33,177 nucleotides of DNA from NCBI GenBank assembly GCA_025458125.1, contig JALOTA010000041.1, forward strand, positions 24,598 to 57,774. The letters run 5' to 3'. The DNA comes from Hyphomicrobium sp. Lineage in GTDB: Bacteria; Pseudomonadota; Alphaproteobacteria; Rhizobiales; Hyphomicrobiaceae. The notes beneath the pieces were generated by a model, which did no database searches, was not told where the DNA came from, and was given only the letters and a program-made list of their open reading frames with translations. The position numbers were made by a program, and so were the translations under genes. This document shows positions 1-7,924 of this stretch, piece after piece (position 1 is the stretch's first letter; the number at the start of each line of letters is the position of its first letter).

Positions 1-11
1 CGACGCCGGGG

Positions 12-905
12 TTGGCGGCACTGGAAAAGACGTGGTCGGGCGAAAACTACTGGTTCTGGGCGCGCCGCGTGCTGCGCAAGCTGAGGCACGGGATCCGCCG
101 GGCTCACATTCGCGGCAGCGCCATTGCGCCGGCCGGCACGACACCGTCGGTGATCCTCGTCGAGCCGCAACTGCCCGACAACATCGGCATGGTGGCCCGC
201 GCGTGCGCCAACTTCGGGCTCGACGACCTGCGTCTCGTCGATCCGCGCGACGGGTGGCCGAACGAAAAGGCCCGGATCGCCGCGTCGGGGGCGAATTATG
301 TCATCGACGATGCGGCGGCCTACGACACGTTCGACGCCGCGCTCGCCGATCTGAACTGGGTTTGCGCGACGACGGCTCGCCAGCGCGATCTGCGCAAGCC
401 GGTGCTGACGCCGGAGGAAGCGGTGGCCGAGATGCGGCGGCGCATTGCGGGCGGGCAGCGCTGCGGGGTCGTCTTCGGACGCGAGAGAAACGGTCTGGAA
501 ACGCACGAAGTCGCCCGGGCCGATGCCATCGTGATGATTCCCGTGAACAGCCGGTTCGCATCCCTCAATCTCGCTCAGGCGGTGCTCATCCTGGGCTACG
601 AATGGATGCGCAATTCACAGGCCGCCACGCTCGGCCGGGTCACGACGTTCGAGCAGCCGCTGCGGCCGGGCCTTTACCTTGGCGACCACACACCCGCCAC
701 CCGAGAGGAACTGGCCGGGTTTTTCGAACATCTGGAGAACGAACTGGAGAAGCAGGGTTTCTTTTCCTCGCCGGACAAGCGGCCGTCGGTGGTCAACAAC
801 CTGCGCACGATGTTTCTGCGCTGCGAACCGACCGGGCAGGAGGTGAAGACACTACGTGGCATTGTTGCCACTCTCGTGAAAGGCAAGGCCGGGGTCCGAA
901 AGTGA
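12..905 (+). CDS. trmJ: tRNA (cytidine/uridine-2'-O-)-methyltransferase TrmJ (SPOUT/TrmH family)
   Basis: Product resembles TrmJ, which uses S-adenosylmethionine to 2'-O-methylate nucleotide 32 of tRNA anticodon loops in the cytoplasm. The SPOUT signatures are visible in order: NIGMVARA near residues 57-64, GRERNGLE near 155-162 and IPVNSRFASLNLAQAV near 176-191, which form the trefoil-knot cofactor site. The C-terminal part (about 225-297) is the usual TrmJ helical extension. The frame is open to the window edge. The TTG at 12 is only the first in-window start; a GTG at 69 or an upstream start is possible, because similarity to the family begins only near residue 42 (GTTPSVILVEPQLPDNIGM). 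The next gene, 220 nt away, seems to be a separate unit. Family assignment is firm; the start is uncertain. Confidence 0.9.
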   Translation: MAALEKTWSGENYWFWARRVLRKLRHGIRRAHIRGSAIAPAGTTPSVILVEPQLPDNIGMVARACANFGLDDLRLVDPRDGWPNEKARIAASGANYVIDDAAAYDTFDAALADLNWVCATTARQRDLRKPVLTPEEAVAEMRRRIAGGQRCGVVFGRERNGLETHEVARADAIVMIPVNSRFASLNLAQAVLILGYEWMRNSQAATLGRVTTFEQPLRPGLYLGDHTPATREELAGFFEHLENELEKQGFFSSPDKRPSVVNNLRTMFLRCEPTGQEVKTLRGIVATLVKGKAGVRK

Positions 906-1125
906 TCCACAAAGCCTGCCTTGTTATGGCCAAGTTTTCAGCCGAGCGATGCCCGGGAAAACGTCACCGGTCGCCGGCCGAGCGGTGCCGCGGCTTCGGG
1001 TCTGGCGGAGACCCGCAGAGGTGCGCGGCAAACCGAGGGGCCCGGCTTTAAAACGGCGATACCTGACGCAACAGACCAAAGCAAACGGGCCCGAAGGCTC
1101 ACAGAACAAACAGGGGCAAATGCAC

Positions 1126-1833
1126 ATGCGAACGACGGTCTGGGCGGGGGTGATCGGAGCTTGCACGGCAGTCGCGGCCCTGGCCGGTGCGGCCGGCACC
1201 GCTTCGGCGCAGGAGCTCAGCGAGAAGTCGATCCGGACGTTCATGGATTATGCATGGTCGCTGACGCCGCAGCAGTTCTCCAAGCAGGACGGCACCGTCA
1301 TCGTCATCGACAAGAAGAAGCCGCAGGACGTTATGGTTCCGATCGATGTGGCGCGGGAAGTCATTCGTGTCGGCCGTCTCTCAGCTCATGCGCAGATTTG
1401 CGGTCTGCCCGATCATCAAGTCATCAACCACCGTTCGCTGATGAAGCGCGAGGAAGACAAGAACTCCTGGTCGGACCAGCAGCTCGTCTACATCAACCAG
1501 TTACACCTCACGACCGTGATGCTGCTCACCGGGCGCATCCGGGTTGTCGAGAAAGAGGGTGACAAGGAAGTCGTCGTCGACGACGGCAAGGGTTCGCAGA
1601 AAACGTGCACCGAAGAAGAACGCGGCAAGGTGCGCGACACGATCATGGCCTACGTTCAGGCCGGCCCGAACTTCAAGGTCAATGTGGCGCCCGTAGCCGG
1701 CACAACGCCGCCTGCGGCGGGGGGGGCAGCCGCCAAGGCGGCACCTCCGGCGGCAGCCGCCGCTGCGGCTCCAGCCCCGAAGGCTGCCGCGCCGGCGGCG
1801 ACAGGGTCGACCACGGTTCCGAAGTCGAACTAG
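1126..1833 (+). CDS. conserved secreted protein of unknown function
   Basis: A 235-residue protein not assigned to a named family. It starts with a clear Sec signal peptide: basic MRTTVW, a hydrophobic alanine-rich stretch, and a probable signal peptidase I site at TASAQ/ELS near residue 25. The central 130 residues are charged and look folded (FMDYAWSLTPQQFSKQDG; IDVAREVIRVGRLSAHAQICGLPDH). The last 55 or so residues are a low-complexity Ala/Pro/Lys tail, probably disordered. AGGGG at 1112-1116 is 9 nt from the ATG at 1126 but only 3 nt from an in-frame ATG at 1120, so 1126 was chosen. A factor-independent terminator follows at 1905-1935, so the gene is probably monocistronic. Periplasmic or secreted location is inferred from the signal peptide. 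Confidence 0.8.
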   Translation: MRTTVWAGVIGACTAVAALAGAAGTASAQELSEKSIRTFMDYAWSLTPQQFSKQDGTVIVIDKKKPQDVMVPIDVAREVIRVGRLSAHAQICGLPDHQVINHRSLMKREEDKNSWSDQQLVYINQLHLTTVMLLTGRIRVVEKEGDKEVVVDDGKGSQKTCTEEERGKVRDTIMAYVQAGPNFKVNVAPVAGTTPPAAGGAAAKAAPPAAAAAAAPAPKAAAPAATGSTTVPKSN

Positions 1834-1904
1834 CCGGACTTGGCCGTGGAGCGGCCTTATCCGGGTTGACGAAACGTCCGGCAGGACGTAGGACAACCAA
1901 TCTT

Positions 1905-1936
1905 CGCGGGCCGCTTCGGCCCGCGTTGCTTTTGCG
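1905..1936 (+). terminator. intrinsic terminator after the secreted-protein gene
   Basis: A perfect 8-bp stem, CGCGGGCC (1905-1912) with GGCCCGCG (1918-1925), closes the 5-nt loop GCTTC and is followed by TTGCTTTT. It lies 72 nt after the stop of the gene ending at 1833 and upstream of rpsD, separating the two transcripts. Confidence 0.75.
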
Positions 1937-2079
1937 CACCCGCGGTAACCGGCCGTCACGCCGGGGACCTGTCGGTCCGGAGTCGTCCTGATGGGCGTAC
2001 CGGACAGAGGAGGGGGCGCTCCAATCGGGCACCGCGCGCTTCGCGCTGTGGCTGCAACCTAACTCTGGAGTGCTATTCC

Positions 2080-2655
2080 CTGGGTGAAAACATCTGGGGC
2101 CGGCCGAAGAGCCCGCTCAACAAGCGCGAGAGCCGTCCCGGGCAGCACGGCGAACGGCGCGTGTCCAAGCTTTCGGACTTCGGCCAGCAGCTCAAGGCGA
2201 AGCAGAAGCTGCGCGGCTATTACGGTAACATTTCCGAGCGGCAGTTCCTGCGTCTGTTCAAGGAGGCCACGCGCCTCAAGGGTTCGACGTCGGAGCAGCT
2301 GATCGGTCTTCTGGAGCGCCGCCTCGATGCGCTCATCTATCGTGCGAAATTCGTTCCGACGCCGTTCGCTGCACGTCAGTTCGTGAGCCATGGCCATGTG
2401 TCGGTCAATGGCCGGCGCGTGACGATCCCGTCGTACCGGCTGCGCGTCGGCGACGTCGTCGAGGTCAAGGAAGCCTCCCGCCAGCTGCCGCTGCTGCTCG
2501 AAGCGATCAAGAGCTCGGAGCGCGACGTGCCCGATTATGTCGATGCCGATCACTCGAAGATGACGGCCAAGCTCGCGCGCATCCCGGCGCTGGCCGATGT
2601 TCCCTATCCGGTGGTGATGGAACCGAACCTCGTGGTCGAGTTCTACTCGCGCTAA
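2080..2655 (+). CDS. rpsD: 30S ribosomal protein S4, N-terminal start region missing
   Basis: S4 nucleates 30S assembly by binding the 5' domain of 16S rRNA and can repress its own translation in some bacteria. From [15 protein letters not shown] to the C-terminal NLVVEFYSR the sequence is a normal alphaproteobacterial S4, including the S4 RNA-binding domain ([25 protein letters not shown]). The family's first 14 or so residues (consensus like MSKR...K.KIDRR) are absent and no ATG, GTG or TTG precedes GENIWG in frame. GGAG at 2067-2070 sits 9 nt before an in-frame CTG at 2080, exactly where the sequence becomes recognisable, so coordinates assume that CTG. The product would be 191 residues against about 205. 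The next in-frame start is GTG 2161, which would delete a further conserved region. Either about 42 nt are missing from the sequence or S4 is truncated here. A terminator follows at 2676. Confidence 0.85.
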   Translation: MGENIWGRPKSPLNKRESRPGQHGERRVSKLSDFGQQLKAKQKLRGYYGNISERQFLRLFKEATRLKGSTSEQLIGLLERRLDALIYRAKFVPTPFAARQFVSHGHVSVNGRRVTIPSYRLRVGDVVEVKEASRQLPLLLEAIKSSERDVPDYVDADHSKMTAKLARIPALADVPYPVVMEPNLVVEFYSR

Positions 2656-2675
2656 GAAGCCGCCTCTGATATCGG

Positions 2676-2710
2676 AAAACGGCCGGGCGCTTGTCCGGCC
2701 GTTTTTGTTT
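2676..2710 (+). terminator. intrinsic terminator of rpsD
   Basis: AAAACGGCCGG (2676-2686) pairs with CCGGCCGTTTT (2695-2705) around an 8-nt loop and runs into TGTTTT. It begins 20 nt after the rpsD stop codon. Confidence 0.85.
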
Positions 2711-2736
2711 TGATTGGCGGCAGGGGCGTTCCGCGC

Positions 2737-3078
2737 ATGACCAACATGTGGTGGTGGCTTTCGGGCGGCGGTTGTCTGCTTGCCGGTTTTCTATTGATGC
2801 GCTGGGCAGGTCGTTACGACGCCGCCGGAATCGCCGTGGATGCGGCGTGGCGCATGGCGAAGACACGCAGCGCGACCGGCGCACGCGACGAACTGGGCCG
2901 GGTTGTCGACGAGCAGCTTGCCGACATGCGCGCCGATGCCGCCCGCCTGGGACACACGCGCACGGCGCTCAAGCACGGCTCGCGCTTTTTCATCGCCCGC
3001 TTCGTGAGCATCGCGGGCATCGTTCTGATCGCGATCGGCGTCGTGCTGTTGGCTGTCGCGGCGTTCTGGGTGTCGTGA
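2737..3078 (+). CDS. small membrane protein of unknown function
   Basis: A 113-residue protein with a hydrophobic segment at about residues 4-20 (tryptophan-rich WWWLSGGGCLLAGFLLM) and a second at about 90-112 near the C-terminus (FVSIAGIVLIAIGVVLLAVA). They enclose a charged central region of about 65 residues. No family was recognised. The start is ATG 2737 with CAGGGG about 10 nt upstream; a TTG at 2710 would overlap the rpsD terminator. Its stop is 4 nt from the end of the convergent PqiA-like gene. Inner-membrane location is inferred from the hydrophobic segments. Confidence 0.65.
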   Translation: MTNMWWWLSGGGCLLAGFLLMRWAGRYDAAGIAVDAAWRMAKTRSATGARDELGRVVDEQLADMRADAARLGHTRTALKHGSRFFIARFVSIAGIVLIAIGVVLLAVAAFWVS

Positions 3079-3082
3079 AGGT

Positions 3083-4189
3083 TCATCCGCGCCAGCGCCG
3101 GGCCGGGTGGGTGGAGAGCACGACAGGTTCCCCGGCGATGGGCTTGGGTTCAGGTCCGGGTTTGGTGCGGGCGTCGCCGCGCGCGTTCAAGCGCACAACG
3201 TTGCGTTCCGGGCCCGTATTCGCCCATCCGTAAGCCAGCATGGTGATGAGCGCGCTGGCGGCGAAGAAATAGACGCCCGGCAGCACGCGGGCTTCCGTGT
3301 AGCCTGAAGAATTCACGTAGAAGATCATGAGGGCGAGCACCATGACGTCCGTCATGGAGTAACGGCCAAGCCATTCCATCGTCGCTATCGAACGTTTGCG
3401 GAATTCGGGCGGGATGTCAGGCGAGGCAACGAGCGTGAGCAGATAGAGCAGCTTCAGGAATGGAAAAAGAATCGAGAACAGGAACAGGATGACGCCCAGG
3501 AACACTTCATCGCTTTCCCATAGCGCCCAGATGATGCTGCCGATCGAGTGTTCGTTGGTCCAGACGTAGACCGTCGTGAACCGTATCGATGGGAGAATGA
3601 TGCCCAGCGCGAATGAGACGGTGGCGACGATGATGAGAAACGACAGGACGAAGTTGCGCAGAGGCGAGCGTGGTGCGGGCGGCTCGGGTTCGGCTGCGGG
3701 AGAGGCGGCCAGTCCTTCGGTTCTGAGCCAGGCATAGGAGAGGATCATCAGGACGACGGCGGCGGTGAAGAAGTAGACCCCCGCGAGACTTGCGGCGTCA
3801 TAGAGGCCCTGCGCCTTGATGAAGAAAATGGTGAGCGACAGCACCAGAACGTCGTGCATCGACCATTTGCCGAGCCACTCCAGGGCTTTCAGCCTGTGAT
3901 GCTGGCGAACGATCTCGGCGGCGGGCAGGGTCGAGACGAGAAGCAGGTAGAGCAGCTTCAGGACGGGCAGCACGATGGAGAAAATGAGCACCGTGAGGCC
4001 CAGGAACATCTGGCCATCGTGGATCAGGACCTGCACGGTCGATAGCAGGGAGTGTTCGGTCGACCAGAAGACGTATTTGGTCAGACGGATGATCGGCAGG
4101 GAGATGCCCAGTGACAGGCAGACGGCTGCGCCGATGATGGCGAAGCTCAACAGGAAACGCCTTCCGCCCAAGCGCAGGTTTGCCGCCAT
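3083..4189 (-). CDS. PqiA-like paraquat-inducible family membrane protein
   Basis: A 368-residue integral membrane protein with two homologous halves, at about residues 12-155 and 180-335. Each carries the PqiA-family order: a TM helix, a segment ending FSIVLPVLKLLYLL or FSILFPFLKLLYLL, the WLGKWSMHDVLVLSL or WLGRYSMTDVMVLAL motif, and a TM ending PGVYFF or AGVYFF. PqiA proteins sit in the inner membrane and are linked to lipid transport with MCE-domain partners. Unlike E. coli PqiA I see no CxxC zinc-ribbon cysteines, and no pqiB/MCE gene is adjacent. The C-terminus has a soluble proline/arginine tail. Start ATG 4189 has GGGG 6 nt upstream. It lies downstream of grxD on the same strand with a terminator-like hairpin between. 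The family call is good; its substrate is unknown. Confidence 0.8.
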   Translation of the reverse strand: MAANLRLGGRRFLLSFAIIGAAVCLSLGISLPIIRLTKYVFWSTEHSLLSTVQVLIHDGQMFLGLTVLIFSIVLPVLKLLYLLLVSTLPAAEIVRQHHRLKALEWLGKWSMHDVLVLSLTIFFIKAQGLYDAASLAGVYFFTAAVVLMILSYAWLRTEGLAASPAAEPEPPAPRSPLRNFVLSFLIIVATVSFALGIILPSIRFTTVYVWTNEHSIGSIIWALWESDEVFLGVILFLFSILFPFLKLLYLLTLVASPDIPPEFRKRSIATMEWLGRYSMTDVMVLALMIFYVNSSGYTEARVLPGVYFFAASALITMLAYGWANTGPERNVVRLNARGDARTKPGPEPKPIAGEPVVLSTHPARRWRG

Positions 4190-4200
4190 CGTCTGCCCCG

Positions 4201-4239
4201 AAAAGAAAAACCCCGGCCGTCGTGGAACGTCCCGGGGTT
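4201..4239 (-). terminator. intrinsic terminator downstream of grxD
   Basis: Read on the minus strand, AACCCCGG (4239-4232) pairs with CCGGGGTT (4216-4209) and continues into TTTTTCTTTT (4210-4201). It is about 40 nt past the grxD stop and only 11 nt before the PqiA-like start codon, so it may also act as an attenuator for that gene. Confidence 0.7.
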
Positions 4240-4277
4240 CTTCTATCGGTCGCGGTCGTGGCGAAAAGCGGGCCTTG

Positions 4278-4622
4278 TCAGCCGTGGTGATGCTGGTGGG
4301 GGATGCCTTTCTGGCAGATGAGGTCGTGAAGTTCGCCGGCTTCGAACATTTCCCGCATGATATCGCACCCGCCGATGAACTCACCCTTCACGTAGAGCTG
4401 AGGGATCGTCGGCCAGTTGGAAAAGCTCTTGATGCCTTCGCGGATGCCCTGATCTTCCAGGACGTTCACATCCTTGAAGGGGACACCCAGATGCTGGAGG
4501 ATCTTGGCGGCCGTCGCTGAGAACCCGCACTGGGGAAAGCGCGCATTGCCCTTCATGAACAGCACGATGTCGTTGCCGTCGATCGTTTCCTTGATGCGTG
4601 CGTGGACGTCCTGTTCGCTCAT
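4278..4622 (-). CDS. grxD: monothiol CGFS-type glutaredoxin
   Basis: A 114-residue glutaredoxin-4 family protein that binds and delivers [2Fe-2S] clusters with glutathione. The family's CGFS active site is present in FPQCGFSATAAKIL (cysteine about residue 31). Also visible are the glutathione-binding WPTIPQLYVKGEFIGGCDI stretch (about 73-91) and the preceding KGNARFPQ loop. ATG 4622 is preceded by GGGAGAGAG, a good ribosome binding site. The gene lies directly downstream of bolA, its usual partner in forming BolA-Grx cluster-bridging heterodimers. The C-terminus ends in a histidine-rich HQHHHG, not typical in my recollection of the family. Confidence 0.95.
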   Translation of the reverse strand: MSEQDVHARIKETIDGNDIVLFMKGNARFPQCGFSATAAKILQHLGVPFKDVNVLEDQGIREGIKSFSNWPTIPQLYVKGEFIGGCDIMREMFEAGELHDLICQKGIPHQHHHG

Positions 4623-4746
4623 GTTCTCTCTCCCTGGCGGACCGGTAGGCTTCTTGAGCAACTCCGGGAGCGCCGAATAGCGGTTGTAGATGGGGGCGGG
4701 GGGGCCGGAAAGTCAATGGCGGGTGGCCCAGCAGGGCCCGGTCTTT

Positions 4747-4983
4747 TCAGTCCGGAGGGGCAGCGGTCGTCAGCTGGAGCGCGTGCAGAACGTTGCCCAT
4801 CTGTCCGCCGAAGGCATCATAGACGAGCTGGTGCTGGCGAACGCGCGGCAGCCCCTTGAACGCAGCCGATACCACATGCGCGGCCCAATGATCGTCATCG
4901 CCGGCGAGGTCGGTCAGGCGCACGTCCGCGTCGGGCAGCTTGGCCTTGATACGACGTTCGATTTCCGCAGCTGACATGGGCAT
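4747..4983 (-). CDS. bolA: BolA/IbaG family iron-sulfur metabolism protein
   Basis: A 78-residue BolA-like protein with the class II KH-like fold. HWAAHVVSAAFKGLPRVRQHQLVYDAFG (about residues 32-59) carries the conserved histidine of the RxxxHxxVY motif that ligates the shared Fe-S cluster with monothiol glutaredoxin. AGGAG lies 8 nt before ATG 4983, favouring it over the internal ATG at 4977. grxD follows 124 nt later on the same strand, so the two are probably co-expressed. A role in Fe-S trafficking or iron sensing is known for the family and inferred here. Confidence 0.92.
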   Translation of the reverse strand: MPMSAAEIERRIKAKLPDADVRLTDLAGDDDHWAAHVVSAAFKGLPRVRQHQLVYDAFGGQMGNVLHALQLTTAAPPD

Positions 4984-5118
4984 TTGAATTACTCCTGGGT
5001 TGGATCGCGCTATTGCATGCCCGAAGCCTAAGTTTCAAGGGGTTGCAATCGCGAAATACCATCCCAGCTGTTGGTCAGTCACAAGGAAGCGAAGCGCCAG
5101 GGGCCCGTTCAGCGACCC

Positions 5119-6063
5119 ATGAATATCCATGTCATCGTCAACCGGCGCGCCGGAACCGTGCTCGACTGGGAGAGCGGTCCGCTTCGGGAGGAGATCCTCG
5201 GGGCGTTCCGTGCCAACGGGCATGACGTGATGCTGCATCTCATCGCACCCGGTGACTTGCGCGCGACGATTGCCGAGGTGCTCGCGGATGGCTGCCAGGC
5301 GCTCGTGGTCGGCGGCGGTGACGGGACGGTGCGGGCGGCCGCGGCGGAACTCATCGGGTCCGACGTGCCGCTCGGCATATTGCCTCTGGGAACCTTGAAC
5401 CGGCTGGCGCGCGATCTCAACGTGCCGCTCACGCTTCCGGAGGCCGCCGCCGTTCTTGCCCGGTCGGAAATCAAGGCGATCGATGTGGGCGAGGTCAATG
5501 GCCGCGTATTTCTATGCAACTCGGTGTTCGGACTGCCGGCGATCTTCTCTCAGTACCGTCAGTCCTTGCGCGGCAGACCGGCGGCAGAGAGGCTCAGAGG
5601 CTACCTGTCGGCGCTTCGTGAGATTCTGAGAAGCCGGCGGCGGATGGAACTCGACGTCGATCATGGTCACGCGCGATTGCGCTTGCGGGTCCTCTCGATG
5701 GCGGTTTCGAACAACCCCTATATCGAGAAACCCAGTCTGATGCTCGCCAAGGACGGCCTGCATCACGGCGTGTTGGCCGCCTATGTGTCGCAACATCCTT
5801 CGGGGTGGGCGATGGCGCGTTCCGTCGTTCGCGCCATGCTCGGGCGGTTCAAATCCGATCCGCATATCTATCATTTCGAAGCGCACGAGATCGGCATTTC
5901 GGGACGGCGGTCGCGGGTTCGACTGGCCAACGACGGCGAGATCGAGACGTTTGAAATGCCTTTGCAGTACAAGATCCGGCCCGGAGCCCTTAAGGTCCTT
6001 GTTCCCGCCAACCCGTCACAAGCCGATGCCGAACGAACCAAAGACGCAATCCTCCAACAGTGA
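5119..6063 (+). CDS. diacylglycerol kinase catalytic-domain (DgkB/YegS-like) lipid kinase
   Basis: A 314-residue soluble lipid kinase. The catalytic domain starts at residue 2 (NIHVIVNRRAGTV). It shows the nucleotide-binding VVGGGDGTVRAAAAEL near 67-82 and LGILPLGTLNRLARDL near 89-104, which define the DAGK_cat family. The C-terminal beta-sandwich ends with NDGEIETFEMPLQYKIRPGALKVLVP, where the DGE triad is typical. The family transfers phosphate from ATP to diacylglycerol or related lipids; the actual substrate cannot be read here. ATG 5119 was chosen because homology starts there; a TTG at 5071 is possible. It overlaps the PAP2 phosphatase gene by 38 nt, suggesting translational coupling of opposing lipid phosphorylation activities. 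Confidence 0.87.
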   Translation: MNIHVIVNRRAGTVLDWESGPLREEILGAFRANGHDVMLHLIAPGDLRATIAEVLADGCQALVVGGGDGTVRAAAAELIGSDVPLGILPLGTLNRLARDLNVPLTLPEAAAVLARSEIKAIDVGEVNGRVFLCNSVFGLPAIFSQYRQSLRGRPAAERLRGYLSALREILRSRRRMELDVDHGHARLRLRVLSMAVSNNPYIEKPSLMLAKDGLHHGVLAAYVSQHPSGWAMARSVVRAMLGRFKSDPHIYHFEAHEIGISGRRSRVRLANDGEIETFEMPLQYKIRPGALKVLVPANPSQADAERTKDAILQQ

Positions 6064-6748
6064 AGACGCTGCCGCGAAGAAGTGGAGCGAACGATGGCCG
6101 GTCGAGGCGGAGGTGTTGATCGCCGTCGCCGCGGTGGCCGCCGGTGTGCTGGCGTTCCTCACGATCGGCAGTAGTGTTCTGAACGGCGGCTTTCGTGAAG
6201 CGGATGAGAGCATCCTTCTTGCACTCCGCAACCCGGCCGACCTGGCCGATCCGGTCGGCCCGATATGGTTTGAGGAACTGGTTCGCGACCTGACGGCTCT
6301 GGGCTCGACGGCAATTCTGACGCTGATCGTGCTGGCGGCCGCGGGTTTTCTCTACCTGTCAGGGCAGCATCGCAAGGCGGCGGCGGTCGTGGTGTGGAGT
6401 GCTGCCGGAACGGTCTTGAGCCATATGACCAAGCTCGGCTTTGCCCGGCCGAGGCCCGAGCTCGTGCCGCATGGTGCGGAGGTTTACACGCACTCGTTTC
6501 CGAGCGGCCACGCGATGCTTTCAGCGGTGATCTATCTCACGCTCGGCGTGCTGATCGCCGCGTCGCAGGAAGATCGCCGCATCAAGCGGTATGTCCTCTC
6601 CCTAGCCGTGTTGCTCACGCTGCTCGTCGGCATGAGCCGGGTCTACCTCGGCGTACATTGGCCTTCGGATGTGCTTGCCGGCTGGGCGCTCGGCGCGGCG
6701 TTCGCGTGTCTGGGATGGTTGATCTTCCGCCGAACCGGCACAGTGTAG
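6026..6748 (+). CDS. PAP2-family membrane phosphatase
   Basis: A 240-residue type 2 phosphatidic acid phosphatase-like membrane protein with about six hydrophobic segments. The three signature motifs are intact: KLGFARPRP (about 134-142), SFPSGHAM (about 155-162) and SRVYLGVHWPSD (about 202-213), which supply the catalytic histidines. Such enzymes dephosphorylate phosphatidate, undecaprenyl pyrophosphate or lipid A in the inner membrane; sequence alone does not choose between them. ATG 6026 lies inside the end of the upstream lipid kinase gene. A hydrophilic 30-residue N-terminal tail precedes the first TM segment. Confidence 0.88.
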   Translation: MPNEPKTQSSNSEDAAAKKWSERWPVEAEVLIAVAAVAAGVLAFLTIGSSVLNGGFREADESILLALRNPADLADPVGPIWFEELVRDLTALGSTAILTLIVLAAAGFLYLSGQHRKAAAVVVWSAAGTVLSHMTKLGFARPRPELVPHGAEVYTHSFPSGHAMLSAVIYLTLGVLIAASQEDRRIKRYVLSLAVLLTLLVGMSRVYLGVHWPSDVLAGWALGAAFACLGWLIFRRTGTV

Positions 6749-6871
6749 ACGTTCAGCGACCCCGGCTCGGCAAGAGCGCAACTGCGTTCATGAGGTGCAA
6801 TGCCACGCGCTTGAAGAAGTTCTTTTATTCAGCGATGCGCTTGTGTCGGGCGCGGATCGAACCGCGACCGT

Positions 6872-7924
6872 TCAGCGGTAAATGTAGGTCACGAAGAACA
6901 CGAGATCGGCCGGCACGGCGTTGCGCGGCGGAAACGGAAAGCTCGACTGCTGGGTGGCGAAGACCACGCTCTGATCGAGCCCCGCGACCTTCGACGGATT
7001 GAGTACGGTGGTTCGCACGAGATTGCCGTTCATGTTGAGTTCGATACGGACCGTGACCCGGCCGAACGTGTTCCTCAACTGAGGCATGGTCATCTGCAAA
7101 GCGCGAATGACACCGCGTGCGAAATCGTCGTTCTCGCCTGATCGCGTGATACCTGCGGGCCGCTGGACGCCGGCACCTCCGCCTCCGACCGGGGCCTGGA
7201 AGAGAGCCGGGGGCGTGAGGTCGAGTTTCGCGGTTTGCGTTTTCTTCTGCGGCTTGGCCTCCGGCGCGGGTTTGGGTTGCGCTTCGGCGGGTGTTTCGGT
7301 CTTCTTCGGCTTTTCGGTCGGCTTGGTCAGGTCGAGAAGTTCTGCCGTGTCGTCGATCAGTTCGGATTGTTTGGCCGTCTTCTCCTGTTCTTTTTTGCTT
7401 TCGGCTGTCTCAGGTTTTGTCGTATCGGCCTGCCGGGGTGCCGGGTCGGTGGTTTCGTCGGGGAGCGTGGGCTTGAGCGATGCCGCTTTCTCAGGAGCGT
7501 CAGCGGGCTTTTCTTCGGCCGGCGCGGGAGGCGGGGGCGCCGGTGCGGCGGCTTCGGGCGCGGCTTGGGGTTGCTCGACAGGTTTTTCCCGCGGGGGAGG
7601 GGTGGGTTCGGGTTGGCGCTCGGTGGGCTGAGCGGACGGCACGGGCAATCCCGCGGCCCGGTCCTCCACTGTGGCGCGGCCCTTCAGGTCCTGTTCGGTG
7701 ATGAGGGACACGCTGATCGCGTCATCGGCGCCTCCGGGCGCACCAAGCCGGCGAGGTTCGCCCGTGTGGACGCGAACCAGCAGCAGTGCGTGCAGCAGCA
7801 CGGCGAACAGGAGAAAACGGAAGAAGCGTCGATCGTCGGCGGCTCGCAGACTGCGGTCCTGGCCGCCGTCCGGTTCGGCATCGAGCAGAATGGTATCTGT
7901 TGCCGTGCTCCCCATCGGCCTCAT
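6872..7924 (-). CDS. TonB-like C-terminal domain energy-transducing protein
   Basis: A 350-residue protein with TonB architecture. There is an N-terminal cytoplasmic stretch, one TM anchor (FFRFLLFAVLLHALLLV, about 34-50), a long Pro/Lys/Glu/Ala-rich periplasmic spacer (about 85-245) and a TonB-type C-terminal domain (about 265-350: GVIRALQMTMPQLRNTFGRV, then RIELNMNGNLVRTTVLNPS). TonB proteins couple the inner-membrane proton-motive force to outer-membrane transporters. No exbB/exbD or receptor gene is adjacent, so its partner is unknown and a TolA-like role is possible. ATGs at 7924 and 7915 are equally plausible starts; neither has a clear ribosome binding site. It converges with the PAP2 gene. 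Confidence 0.8.
   Translation of the reverse strand: MRPMGSTATDTILLDAEPDGGQDRSLRAADDRRFFRFLLFAVLLHALLLVRVHTGEPRRLGAPGGADDAISVSLITEQDLKGRATVEDRAAGLPVPSAQPTERQPEPTPPPREKPVEQPQAAPEAAAPAPPPPAPAEEKPADAPEKAASLKPTLPDETTDPAPRQADTTKPETAESKKEQEKTAKQSELIDDTAELLDLTKPTEKPKKTETPAEAQPKPAPEAKPQKKTQTAKLDLTPPALFQAPVGGGGAGVQRPAGITRSGENDDFARGVIRALQMTMPQLRNTFGRVTVRIELNMNGNLVRTTVLNPSKVAGLDQSVVFATQQSSFPFPPRNAVPADLVFFVTYIYR

Noticed and set aside
1991-2062. 23-codon ORF before rpsD as a possible leader peptide
   Set aside because: No ribosome binding site and no recognisable regulatory codon pattern; most likely chance.
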